DNA of 62,771 nucleotides from Paraburkholderia domus (lineage in GTDB: Bacteria > Pseudomonadota > Gammaproteobacteria > Burkholderiales > Burkholderiaceae): contig NZ_CAJNAT010000037.1 in NCBI RefSeq assembly GCF_905220705.1, forward strand, positions 1-62,771. The letters are read 5' to 3'. Within the stretch, counting starts at the first letter, position 1. Each line of letters opens with the position of its first letter. The notes beneath the pieces were generated by a model. The model did no database searches. It worked only from the letters and a program-made list of their open reading frames with translations, and was not told the DNA's origin. Made by a program: the position numbers and the translations under genes. This document shows positions 37,179-45,596 of this stretch, in pieces.

Positions 37179-38447
37179 CTATTCTTCGACCCAATCAATA
37201 TCGCCGCACAGCACGCACGTCTGCTCACCGACACGCGTCGCCACCGACAGCGTCACACACGGCAACGCCTCATTGATCGACAGATACGGGCGCGTCACAT
37301 GCACGCGTTCCGGCGCGTTGATCGCCGCGCGGAAATACGGACGACGCAGCCAGTTCGCCCCTTGTGCGTCGGCCAGCGGCAAAAAGCGTGTCTCATGCGC
37401 CGCGCGATCGGCGCGCAATACGACGTTGCGGCCTGCCTGTTTACCCTTCGCGTCAAGCAGGAAACAGCGCGCGGCATGGTCGAGCGCGAGGAAATTCCAG
37501 CACACTTCCTCGAGCGGTTCGCCGGCGGCGAGCCGCTCCGCAGCGCGCTCGAACGCCCGCAGATACGGTGTGAGACGGCTCGCATTGCGGCGCTCGCGCG
37601 CTTCGGCCTGATCGCGATAGCGCTCGGTGACTTCGCTGATGCAAGTCGTGGCGTGCACTGCGTCGGCCGAGCCGGGATTCGGTCGACCGAAGAAAAACCC
37701 CTGCACGAAGTCCGCGTCGCAAGCGAGCGCCATCTGCGCTTCATGCTCCGTTTCGACGCCTTCGATCAGCACGAGCTTGCCCGCTTCGTGCAGCAGCGCC
37801 ACCAGCCCCGGCAGGATCGTCGCCATATCGGCGCGATGCGCGGCGTGCGACAGCATGATGCGATCGAGCTTCACGATATCGGGATTCAATTGCCAGATCC
37901 GTTCGACGTTCGAGTGTCCCGCGCCGAAGTCGTCGAGTGCGATCAGGAAACCGCGCTCACGGAACTGGCGCACCGCGTCGACGAGACGTTCGAGATCTTC
38001 TGCGCCCTGTTCGAGTACTTCGAGCACGATCCGCCGCGGCGACAGATCGAGTCGCTTCAAGTTAGCCAGCAAGGCGGCGGCGAGATACGGATCGGTGAGC
38101 GCGCCGGGATGGACGTTCAGAAACAGCCATTCGCGCTCGGCGCCGAGCACCTTGAAGTTCTCCAGATGCAGGGTCTGGGCGAGCCGGTCGACTTGCAGCA
38201 CGTCACCCAGGCGCGCGGCTTCACCGAACACGTCGATCGGCGAGACGGGCCGGTCGAGCGCGTCGTGCGCGCGCAGCAGCCCCTCGTAGCCAACCGCCCG
38301 CATATGAGACAGGCTGAATATCGGTTGAAACACGCTGGTCAACGTCAGCTCGCCATGCTGCGCCGAAAAACGTTCGAGCCCTGACGTCACCTCGACATCG
38401 AAGCCATGCGGCGCGCTGGCCGTCCTTTCCTGTTGCGCAATCGTCAT
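37179..38447 (-). CDS. EAL-domain c-di-GMP phosphodiesterase with C-terminal sensor
   Basis: This 422-residue protein has an EAL domain (about 35-265) with all catalytic positions visible: Glu in YEGLLR, Asn in LNVHP, Glu in EVLEQ, the Asp pair in LDDFG, Lys in KLDR, Glu in EGVETE and Gln in VQGFFFGRP. The C-terminal part (about 280-422) looks like a PAS/Cache-type sensor (CFLLDAKGKQAGRNVV, RRPYFRAAI), as in YkuI-like proteins. There are no membrane segments. GAGAGGA precedes the ATG. It should lower c-di-GMP in response to an unknown ligand. Confidence 0.9.
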   Translation of the reverse strand: MTIAQQERTASAPHGFDVEVTSGLERFSAQHGELTLTSVFQPIFSLSHMRAVGYEGLLRAHDALDRPVSPIDVFGEAARLGDVLQVDRLAQTLHLENFKVLGAEREWLFLNVHPGALTDPYLAAALLANLKRLDLSPRRIVLEVLEQGAEDLERLVDAVRQFRERGFLIALDDFGAGHSNVERIWQLNPDIVKLDRIMLSHAAHRADMATILPGLVALLHEAGKLVLIEGVETEHEAQMALACDADFVQGFFFGRPNPGSADAVHATTCISEVTERYRDQAEARERRNASRLTPYLRAFERAAERLAAGEPLEEVCWNFLALDHAARCFLLDAKGKQAGRNVVLRADRAAHETRFLPLADAQGANWLRRPYFRAAINAPERVHVTRPYLSINEALPCVTLSVATRVGEQTCVLCGDIDWVEE

Positions 38448-38830
38448 GCAATCCTCTCACGCGAGAGCCGGGCCGGTCCGAACGCGGAAGCGAACAACCT
38501 CGGCACCGTTCCCAAAATGTGCGTCATCGATATTCCTTAAGCAAGCTCCATGCGCACGCTGGCGCACATTCGAATGAAGTTTGCCTGTCCGATTGCACCG
38601 GCGAAACGGGCCATGCGCCGCCCGTGGGCACGTCACGCACCGCCAAGGTGCATCGCCTTGCGGGACGCTTGGCCGCCGCGCTCGCGGGGATCTGGCCGGA
38701 TTGACGATGGTGCGATGCGGCGTCGGGCTAAACTTCGGCCTTATGCCTCACATACCCCTCGCGACCGATACACGGCGATATCGATCGACGATCGCAGAGG
38801 AAGCACCGTTATATCTCCAGAAATAGGCCG
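38448..38830. other. Divergent intergenic region, EAL gene / antiporter gene
   Basis: The 383 bases must hold promoters for both flanking genes. The overlapping short ORFs at 38519-38855 are in three different frames and none shows codon bias or a convincing ribosome site. I see no strong hairpin or palindrome. Confidence 0.5.
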
Positions 38831-40486
38831 ATGGATATTGTCTTTACCGTACTGATTCTTTTGCTCGCCGTCGCCGCTTCCGGCGTCGTTATCCGGATGT
38901 TGCCGATCGCCTTACCGCTACCGCTCGTCCAGATCGCGATTGGCGCGTTGCTCGCATGGCCGAAGCTCGGACTGCACGTCACGTTCGATCCGGAAATTTT
39001 CATGATGCTCTTCATCCCACCGCTGCTGTTCGCGGATGGATGGCGTATTCCCAAGCGCGAATTGTTCATGGCGCGCCGCTCCGTTCTGATGCTTGCGCTC
39101 GGCCTGGTGTTCATGACGGTGCTGGCGGTCGGCTACTTCGTGCATGCGCTGGTGCCGTCGATTTCGCTGCCGGTCGCGTTCGCGCTTGCCGCTGTGCTGT
39201 CGCCGACCGATGCGGTGGCGCTGACCGGCATCGTCGGCCGGGGCAAAATTCCTGGGCGGCTGATGCATATTCTTGAAGGCGAGGCGTTGATGAACGACGC
39301 GTCCGGCCTTGTCGCGTTGAAGTTCGCGATTGCCGCGGCGCTGACGGGTGTGTTTTCGCTGCGCGACGCGTCGATCAGCTTCGTGATCATCGCCGTGGGC
39401 GGTCTCGCGACGGGTGCCGCGGTGAGTTGGTTGTTCAGCTTTGTGTCCGCGCGCTTTCTGAGTCTTAACGAAGAAGGCGATCCGGCGCCCGGTGTGGTGA
39501 TGACGCTGCTGATTCCGTTCACCGCGTATCTGATCGCCGAGCGCTTCGAGTTGTCGGGCATTCTGGCTGCAGTCTCGGCCGGCATGATGATGAACTACGC
39601 GAGCATTGTGAACGCCGGGCCGGTTTCATCGCGAGTGCGCGCGAACAGCACGTGGACGATGATCGAATTCGTCTTCAACGGCATGGTGTTCATTCTATTG
39701 GGGCTGCAGTTTCCGCACATTCTTGGGCGGGCGCTGCTCGACGCGCACGAGACCAGCAACGCGCAGGTGTGGCTGCTGATCGGCTACATTGCCGCGGTGG
39801 CGGCGGCGCTCTACGCGCTGCGCTTCGTGTGGGTGTGGCTGCTGCGCTGGTTCGCGAGCCGCGGCGCGGCGAAACACGGCTTGGTGAACGCCGTGCCGGG
39901 ATTGCGCACGGTCACGGTGACGACCGTCGCCGGCGTGCGTGGGGCGGTGACGCTTGCGGGTGTCCTGTCGTTGCCCGAAGTGTTGCCTGGAGGCGCGCCG
40001 TTGCCGGGGCGGGATCTGGCGATTTTCATTGCGTCGGGGGTGATTCTTTTATCGCTGCTGGTGGCGGTGGTGGCGCTGCCGTTCTTGTTGAGGGGCTGGC
40101 GGCGGGGCAAGGATCCGCATGCCGCGGAAGAAGCGCTGGCGCGCACGATGGCAGCGCAAGCCGCGATTCGCGCGGTTGACGAGGTGCACGATATTGAGTG
40201 CGCGGATCTGGATGAGTCGGAATCTGCGTATGCGGCGGATGTCACCGCGAGGGTGATGGATCTGTATCGCCGCCGGCTCGCCACGCTCGACGAGGAGCAG
40301 GAACCGCGTGAGTTGGCGCGCCGTGCCGATGCGCTGGAGTTCAGGATGAAGTTAGCGGCGATGCGCGCCGAGAGGAAAGCGCTGCTCGCGCTGCGCAGTA
40401 GTCAGGAAATCAATGATGAGACTTTGAATAAGCTCATGCGGGAGGTGGATTTGTCGGAGACGGCGCTGACTGTTCGGAGGAAATAG
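38831..40486 (+). CDS. Na+/H+ antiporter, CPA1 family
   Basis: This 551-residue membrane protein has about twelve transmembrane segments in its first 420 residues. It carries the CPA1 landmarks FIPPLLFADGWRIPKREL, ALAAVLSPTDAVALTGIVG, the ion-binding pair in GEALMNDASGLV, and GVRGAVTLAGVLSLP. A cytoplasmic helical tail (about 430-551) is charged and could be regulatory. It exchanges sodium or potassium for protons across the inner membrane, for pH and salt homeostasis. It resembles the E. coli YjcE group. Confidence 0.93.
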   Translation: MDIVFTVLILLLAVAASGVVIRMLPIALPLPLVQIAIGALLAWPKLGLHVTFDPEIFMMLFIPPLLFADGWRIPKRELFMARRSVLMLALGLVFMTVLAVGYFVHALVPSISLPVAFALAAVLSPTDAVALTGIVGRGKIPGRLMHILEGEALMNDASGLVALKFAIAAALTGVFSLRDASISFVIIAVGGLATGAAVSWLFSFVSARFLSLNEEGDPAPGVVMTLLIPFTAYLIAERFELSGILAAVSAGMMMNYASIVNAGPVSSRVRANSTWTMIEFVFNGMVFILLGLQFPHILGRALLDAHETSNAQVWLLIGYIAAVAAALYALRFVWVWLLRWFASRGAAKHGLVNAVPGLRTVTVTTVAGVRGAVTLAGVLSLPEVLPGGAPLPGRDLAIFIASGVILLSLLVAVVALPFLLRGWRRGKDPHAAEEALARTMAAQAAIRAVDEVHDIECADLDESESAYAADVTARVMDLYRRRLATLDEEQEPRELARRADALEFRMKLAAMRAERKALLALRSSQEINDETLNKLMREVDLSETALTVRRK

Positions 40487-40655
40487 AAGTTGAGGTTTGG
40501 TTTTGCCTTTGCGGCGGTAGTTTTTTGTTTGCCCTTTGGGCGGTGAGGATTGCTTTGTTTTTTTGCCTGCTCGGCGTTTGGTGTTCTGTGTACCTGCGGC
40601 GGTGGGCTTTGCTTGATCGGTTTGCCTGCATTGCGCGTTTTGTCTGTGCGCTTAC
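40487..40655. other. T-rich region with repeated TTTGCC...GCGG motifs
   Basis: Directly after the antiporter stop, imperfect copies of a motif like TTTTGCCTTTGCGGCGG occur several times (about 40502, 40530, 40561, 40620). Each can form a tiny GCC/GGC hairpin next to T runs, so the region may end transcription gradually. A similar element follows the fructokinase gene at about 30634. Confidence 0.45.
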
Positions 40656-40862
40656 GGTGTTGGCCTTTCCTTGATTTCTTATTGGTCTATTAGCGTCGCC
40701 CCTGTGCGGGGCGGGCACTTACTTCTCTTTGCCGGCCGCAAAGAGAAGTAAGCAAGAGAAAGCGGCTCAAACCGCTAATTCTTAAGCGGGTCTCCTGGCT
40801 TGGAGGGGGTAGTGGTGCATCTGGAATCCGTGCCCTCGCACATTCTGCTTGAGTGACCAAGG
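40656..40862 (+). repeat. Intergenic inverted repeat, left arm
   Basis: This arm reads GGTGTTGGCCTTTCCTTGAT and onward. It matches the reverse complement of 41056-41256 with scattered differences. Inside it CTTACTTCTCTTTGC (40718-40732) pairs perfectly with GCAAAGAGAAGTAAG (40738-40752). It contains no credible gene. Repeats of this kind are familiar to me from Burkholderia intergenic regions, where they give rise to spurious ORFs. Confidence 0.8.
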
Positions 40863-41055
40863 GTTCATCAGCTCCCACTCCGCACTGCGTGCGTCGCGGA
40901 TGGGTCTGCATGGGAAATCAGGGGGCTTCGGTTGGGCGTGACGGGAGCCATTGGCTTCGCCTCGGAGAAGCGCCGAATGAAGTGAGTGCGAAACCGGAGT
41001 GGTCGGTTTTATGAAATGCTCTTCGGCGCGCGCAGCGCCGCCGGAAGTATGACGG

Positions 41056-41256
41056 CCTTGTCACCCGGGCGGAATGTGCGAGAAGACAGATTCCAGATGC
41101 ACCACTACCGCCACTGCGCGGGGGACCCGCTTATGAGCTGGCGGTGTGAGCCGCTTTCTTTGCTTATCTTTCTTTGCGGCGGCAAAGAAAGTAAGTGCCG
41201 CCCCGCACAGGGGCAACGCTAATAGACCACTAAGAAATCAAGGAAAGGCCAACACC
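41056..41256 (-). repeat. Intergenic inverted repeat, right arm
   Basis: This is the mirror copy of 40656-40862. Its internal hairpin is CTTATCTTTCTTTGC (41163-41177) with GCAAAGAAAGTAAG (41182-41195), a 14-base stem with one bulge. The central stem bases differ from the left arm on both sides in a matching way, so pairing is kept. About 190 bases of unassigned sequence separate the arms. Confidence 0.8.
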
Positions 41257-41301
41257 ATAGGCACACCGAAACACCCCGCCGCCAAAGGCAAAAAACCTAG
41301 A

Positions 41302-42609
41302 TCAAGCCACCGGCCCCTGCGCCGGCTTCCTCCTCAGGAGAGCATAGAGAATGATCGCGCCAAAGGTCGCTGTACCAATCCCACCAAGCCCAAACCCACC
41401 AAGCTTCAAAGAAAAGTCCCCAGCCCCCAACACAAGGGTCACAGCAGCAACAATCAGGTTCCGGTTGTCAGAAAAATCCACCTTATTAACAACCCAAATC
41501 CGCGCGCCGGTCACGGCAATCAACCCGAACACAACAATCGACACACCACCCAACACCGGCCCCGGAATGGTCTGAATCACCGCCCCAAACTTCGGCGAAA
41601 AGCCAAGCACAAGCGCAATCACCGCAGCGATCACAAACACCAGCGTCGAATAGATTTTGGTCACGGCCATCACGCCGATATTCTCAGCATATGTCGTCAC
41701 GCCGGTGCCACCGGCAAACCCGGACGCGATCGTCGCGAGTCCATCGCCAAGAAACGCGCGGCCGACATAACGGTCGAGGTTCTGACCAGTCATCGCACTC
41801 ACAGCCTTGATGTGCCCAAGATTCTCAGCAACAAGAATCACCGCAATCGGCGCGAGCAGCGTCATCGCCTGCATGCTGAAAACCGGCGCGGTGAAGTGCG
41901 GCATACCGAACCACGCAGCGTTCGCCACTATCGCAAAGTCGATCGGCTTACCCATGCCAAGACCATTCGTGACGATCGCGTAAATCACATACGCCATCAG
42001 CAAACCAACCAGAATCAGCAAGCGCTGCAGCATGCCGCGCGCAAACACCGCGACCGCGCCGACGCACAGCACCGTCACCAGCGCCATCCACGAGTCGAAG
42101 TTGCTGCCGCTCACGCCATGCACCGCGATCGGCGCAAGATTCAGCCCAATCACGCAGACGATCGCTCCGGTCACGACCGGTGGCATCAGCGTTTCAATCC
42201 ATTTGGTGCCAACGGCCGAGACGATCAGGCCAATGATCGCGTACACCACCCCGCACGCGATGATCCCGCCCAACGCCACCGGAATGTTCATGTTCGGACC
42301 ATGGCCGCCATACCCCGTCACCGCGATCACCAGACCGATGAACGCGAAGCTCGAGCCGAGATAGCTCGGCACGCGCCCACCTACCAGCACGAAGAACAAC
42401 AACGTGCCGACCCCAGACATAAAGATGCACAGGTTCGGATCGAAGCCCATCAGCAACGGCGCAAGCACGGTCGAACCAAACATCGCGACAACGTGCTGAA
42501 TGCCCATGGCAAACATCTGCGGCCAGGCAAGCCGCTCGTCGGTGCCGACAATGCGGCCCTCGGCAGCGTCCGGCTGGGCGCGCCAGCGTGGGAAATAGGA
42601 ATCGGCCAT
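41302..42609 (-). CDS. rutG: NCS2 nucleobase permease, RutG type
   Basis: This 435-residue inner-membrane protein follows E. coli RutG closely as I recall it: GTDERLAWPQMFAMGIQHVV, MFGSTVLAPLLMGFDPNL, GGRVPSYLGSSFAFIG, GSNFDSWMALVTVLC, ILVAENLGHIKAV, GSGVTTYAENIGVMAVTKIY-like GGTGVTTYAENIG, and a conserved C-terminal half. About fourteen membrane segments are expected. It imports uracil or another pyrimidine base with protons. No rutA-F genes are adjacent, so it is an orphan copy or a general uracil permease. Confidence 0.9.
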   Translation of the reverse strand: MADSYFPRWRAQPDAAEGRIVGTDERLAWPQMFAMGIQHVVAMFGSTVLAPLLMGFDPNLCIFMSGVGTLLFFVLVGGRVPSYLGSSFAFIGLVIAVTGYGGHGPNMNIPVALGGIIACGVVYAIIGLIVSAVGTKWIETLMPPVVTGAIVCVIGLNLAPIAVHGVSGSNFDSWMALVTVLCVGAVAVFARGMLQRLLILVGLLMAYVIYAIVTNGLGMGKPIDFAIVANAAWFGMPHFTAPVFSMQAMTLLAPIAVILVAENLGHIKAVSAMTGQNLDRYVGRAFLGDGLATIASGFAGGTGVTTYAENIGVMAVTKIYSTLVFVIAAVIALVLGFSPKFGAVIQTIPGPVLGGVSIVVFGLIAVTGARIWVVNKVDFSDNRNLIVAAVTLVLGAGDFSLKLGGFGLGGIGTATFGAIILYALLRRKPAQGPVA

Positions 42610-42827
42610 GGCGGGGGTTCTCCTCTGTCGGCGTTTTGGTGGACGGGGCAGCGAAACTGCGCCGTCTGGGAATTACGCGCGAGTGTACGGAGAGCCACCA
42701 GGCCTGGCAAGCGCGGCAAAAAGCGCACTGAAGGGCGTGACGGGCACCGCGCCCGAACCTGGCAAGCACGGCGTGGCGTGAGCTGTGCGTGACATGAAGG
42801 CCACGCCCGCAGAGTTCACCGTCTCGG

Positions 42828-44393
42828 TCAGCCGTGCCGCGCGTCGAGCGAGAACACAGTGACCGCCGCTTGCAACTGCCTTGCCTGGTCCGCCATCGAC
42901 GCTGCCGCGGCCGCCGCCTGCTCGACCAGCGCCGCGTTCTGCTGGGTCACGTCGTCCATCTGCGCGACCGCGCGGTTCACTTCCTCGATGCCGGTGCTCT
43001 GTTCTTGCGACGCCGACGAAATCTCACCCATGATGTCGGTCACGCGTTTGACCGCATGCGTGACTTCGGCCATCGTCTGACCTGCCCGCTCGGCCAGTTC
43101 GGCGCCGCTGCCCACGCGCGCTGTCGAGCTCTCGATCAGCTCCTTGATCTCCTTGGCCGACACCGCGCTGCGCTGGGCCAGCGAACGCACTTCCCCCGCC
43201 ACCACCGCAAAGCCGCGGCCCTGTTCACCTGCGCGGGCCGCTTCCACCGCCGCGTTCAGCGCGAGAATGTTGGTCTGGAACGCAATCCCTTCGATCACTG
43301 CGATGATGTCGGTCATGCGCTTCGATCCGGCCGCCAACTCGCGCATCGTCTCGACCACGTCGCCGACCAGGCTGCTGCCGCGCGCCGCGACTTCCGACGC
43401 GCCATGCGCGACACCGCCCGCCTGCTGGGCGTTCTCGGCATTCATCTTCACCGTCGACGTCAATTCCTGCATGCTCGACGCGGTTTCCTGCAACGCGGCA
43501 GCCTGTTCTTCAGTACGTTGCGACAGGTCGGTGTTGCCCTGCGCGATCTCGCCCGATGCCATCAGGATCGATTCGCTCGAGTCGCTGATGCCCGACACGA
43601 TGCCGGCCAGCCGCTCGCGCATGTTGCTCAGCGCGAACAGCATGCTGCCGGTGTCGCCCGTACGCGTGTCGACGCGCACGCTCAGGTCACCATCGGCGAT
43701 ACGGCTGGCGATATGCATCGCGTAGTCCGGTTCGCCGCCGAGTTGACGCGCGAGGCGCCGCGCAATCACCGTCGCGAGCAACGTGCCCACCGCGATCGCG
43801 CCTAACACCAGCGCGAGCATCACGATGCGCATGTGCTGATAGTTGGCGCTCGCCTCCTGCTGGGCTTCGTTGGCTTGCTGACGGCGATAGTCGATCAGCG
43901 CCGTGATGCGATCGCGCAGCGCCTCACTCGACTCAATCGCGCGGCGCACGAGTTCGTTGTTGTCGACGCCGGCCGGAATCGGTTCGAGACCGATCTGCTG
44001 ATGCACGATGCCCTCCCACACCGCCGACTTGCGCAGCACTGCCTCGAACATCTCCTGACCCTTGGCTGTAGCGATGGTCGGGCGATACTGGTCGTAGGCG
44101 CCATGCATCTCCTTGAGCGATGCGACGATGCTGTCTTTCAGCTTTTGACGGCCGGCGTCGTCGGCTGCGTAGCCGAGATTCGCGGCGGCAAGATCGGAAT
44201 CGATCTTGTGACGGTTCGCCTCTTCCATCCAGTAGAGGCCATTCATGTGCTGATCGCAGATGGTGTCGGTAATGTCATGCATCGACGACAGCGTCTTCAG
44301 CGAGGTTCCGCCGATCACGACGCAGAACCCGATCACAACGGCAAACGCCAGCAGCAGCTTCCTGAATACGGTCATGCGGTCGAACCACTTCAT
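42828..44393 (-). CDS. Methyl-accepting chemotaxis protein
   Basis: This 521-residue chemoreceptor starts at 44393 (MKWFDRMTVFRKLLL); an ATG 15 bases upstream is less well placed. TM1 (about 12-33), a periplasmic four-helix-bundle ligand domain (about 35-185), TM2 (about 190-212), HAMP (about 213-265) and the signalling hairpin follow. The hairpin tip EGIAFQTNILALNAAVEAAR...RSLAQRS is intact, with QTEEQAALQETASSM-like methylation helices. It signals through CheW and CheA. It ends in DARHG without a CheR tether. The ligand is unknown. Confidence 0.93.
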   Translation of the reverse strand: MKWFDRMTVFRKLLLAFAVVIGFCVVIGGTSLKTLSSMHDITDTICDQHMNGLYWMEEANRHKIDSDLAAANLGYAADDAGRQKLKDSIVASLKEMHGAYDQYRPTIATAKGQEMFEAVLRKSAVWEGIVHQQIGLEPIPAGVDNNELVRRAIESSEALRDRITALIDYRRQQANEAQQEASANYQHMRIVMLALVLGAIAVGTLLATVIARRLARQLGGEPDYAMHIASRIADGDLSVRVDTRTGDTGSMLFALSNMRERLAGIVSGISDSSESILMASGEIAQGNTDLSQRTEEQAAALQETASSMQELTSTVKMNAENAQQAGGVAHGASEVAARGSSLVGDVVETMRELAAGSKRMTDIIAVIEGIAFQTNILALNAAVEAARAGEQGRGFAVVAGEVRSLAQRSAVSAKEIKELIESSTARVGSGAELAERAGQTMAEVTHAVKRVTDIMGEISSASQEQSTGIEEVNRAVAQMDDVTQQNAALVEQAAAAAASMADQARQLQAAVTVFSLDARHG

Positions 44394-44408
44394 CTCACCA
44401 TCCTTCAT

Positions 44409-44804
44409 AAGTCCTGAGGGGACGCTCGCGCCGCTGCGCCATGGCGAAACATTTCGCTTTTTTTCAGATACGTGGCGACGCTCCCACCTCTTTTACGGCG
44501 GCCATAACAGAGACCTGAAGCAACAAATGCCGGAGATAACCGGGACAGGATGATGTAAGCAATGCTCAACAGACGGGGCTGGATCGCGAAACTCGAGGTA
44601 TCCCGGACGCGTGCGCTGCGATTGGGACTTGTCTGATATATGGGGACGAGCCGAACTCTTAGACTTTGTTTGCTGCGTTCGCCCCCATGAGCGCAAGCGA
44701 TGTTGTTGTAACTCTCCGACTTTCCGCTCACGCTCCCCGGCGTGAGCGGCTTTTTTTGTCCACACGTTTCGTTAGCCTGCGCACTCGCCCATGCGCGATC
44801 GACT
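44409..44804. other. Intergenic region with an orphan plus-strand terminator
   Basis: The gap lies between two minus-strand genes and must carry the promoter of the chemoreceptor gene. Apart from the plus-strand terminator at 44724-44757 and the partial match TATGGGGACGA / TCGCCCCCATG (about 44637-44691), I see no gene. The terminator faces a strand with no upstream coding gene. Confidence 0.5.
44724..44757 (+). terminator. Intrinsic terminator with no upstream coding gene
   Basis: CCGCTCACG (44724-44732) pairs perfectly with CGTGAGCGG (44741-44749), followed by C and seven Ts. It points to a plus-strand transcript ending here. The nearest upstream plus-strand gene stops at 40486, so the transcript could be a small RNA. 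Confidence 0.75.
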
Positions 44805-45419
44805 CTACGGATGCGCAACAAACGCATCGTCGGCAAGACGTAGCGTATGGTTGCGCACGTCCTCTGGCCATGCCGCGACGATGGCGTCGAAGCGCGCCCG
44901 ATCGTCGGCGTAGAGCGCGCGCGTTGCATCTTCATAATCGGGCAGATTGCCGGCAAGCGCGGTCATGAAGCGATACACCGCTTCTTGCGCTGCGCGTTTG
45001 CGGTCCTTGTCCTCGCCCGCAAGCCGCGCTGATTCGACCAGTTTGCGCAGCGCAACCGAAGCGCCTCCCGATTGCGCGTTGAGCCAATCCCAATGACGCG
45101 GCAGTAATGTGACTTCTCTCGCCACTACACCGAGTTTGGGCCGGCCTCGGCCGCGCGGAGTGTCGTCCTGCTCGGCGTCAGCGCTCGGTGCAGGTTGTTC
45201 GCCGGGCGCCTGGTTTGCCAGCCGCGCCAGAATCTCTTCGGGCGTGCCGCGCAAATCGAACTCGACCGGACGACTTGTGACGTCGTCGAAAATCAGTACA
45301 GGCGCCTGTTCGCCGCGCGCCAGCACCTCTCGGACAGCGAGCGCAACCTCGGACAAGGGGCCTGAGGCGATGCGGCGGTGCCCCTCGAAGGCAGTGCAGG
45401 TAACAGGATGGGTGATCAC
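44805..45419 (-). CDS. DUF2239 family protein
   Basis: This 204-residue soluble protein starts MITHPVTCTAFEGHRRIASG. It contains VLIFDDVTSRPVEFDLRGTP, GRGRPKLGVVAREVTLLPRHW and the helical C-terminal ALAGNLPDYEDATRALYADD, all typical of DUF2239. The middle (about 85-120) has an AT-hook-like GRGRPK and a W-DW motif, suggesting DNA association, which is my inference. Its upstream region has two ACCCGGGT palindromes. The function is unknown. Confidence 0.88.
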   Translation of the reverse strand: MITHPVTCTAFEGHRRIASGPLSEVALAVREVLARGEQAPVLIFDDVTSRPVEFDLRGTPEEILARLANQAPGEQPAPSADAEQDDTPRGRGRPKLGVVAREVTLLPRHWDWLNAQSGGASVALRKLVESARLAGEDKDRKRAAQEAVYRFMTALAGNLPDYEDATRALYADDRARFDAIVAAWPEDVRNHTLRLADDAFVAHP

Positions 45420-45449
45420 GACAAACTCCAGAAAGATGAATTTGTCGAA

Positions 45450-45493
45450 TTATACCCGGGTATAAATTATGCGCAACATATTACCCGGGTTAA
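45450..45493 (-). promoter_or_regulatory. Twin ACCCGGGT palindromic operators upstream of DUF2239
   Basis: TTATACCCGGGTATAA (45450-45465) is a perfect 16-base palindrome. A second ACCCGGGT core lies at 45483-45490 in an imperfect palindrome. The centres are 31 bases apart, about three helical turns, so both sites face the same side. The sites overlap the likely promoter about 30-75 bases upstream of the DUF2239 start. Confidence 0.65.
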
Positions 45494-45596
45494 ATTAGCC
45501 AACATGACGCGTGTGGAAAGTCCCGCGTCAATCAGCGCCGGCCTTCTGCTTGAACTCGCGGCGATCCGCGGACCGGCACGCCCGTGAGGTGCTGCT

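Noticed and set aside
37098..38384. 428-codon plus-strand ORF
   Set aside because: It is exactly antisense to the EAL protein at 37179-38447, whose catalytic motifs are complete.
38519..38855. Three overlapping small ORFs upstream of the antiporter
   Set aside because: They occupy all three frames of the same stretch, with no ribosome site or codon pattern that favours one.
41146..42792. 548-codon plus-strand ORF
   Set aside because: It is antisense to the rutG permease for most of its length and starts inside the inverted repeat. Its composition (Arg, His, Gln rich) is that of a shadow frame.
45504..45587. 27-codon ORF divergent from DUF2239
   Set aside because: The ATG sits next to the operators but has no ribosome site, and the peptide is too short and featureless to support.
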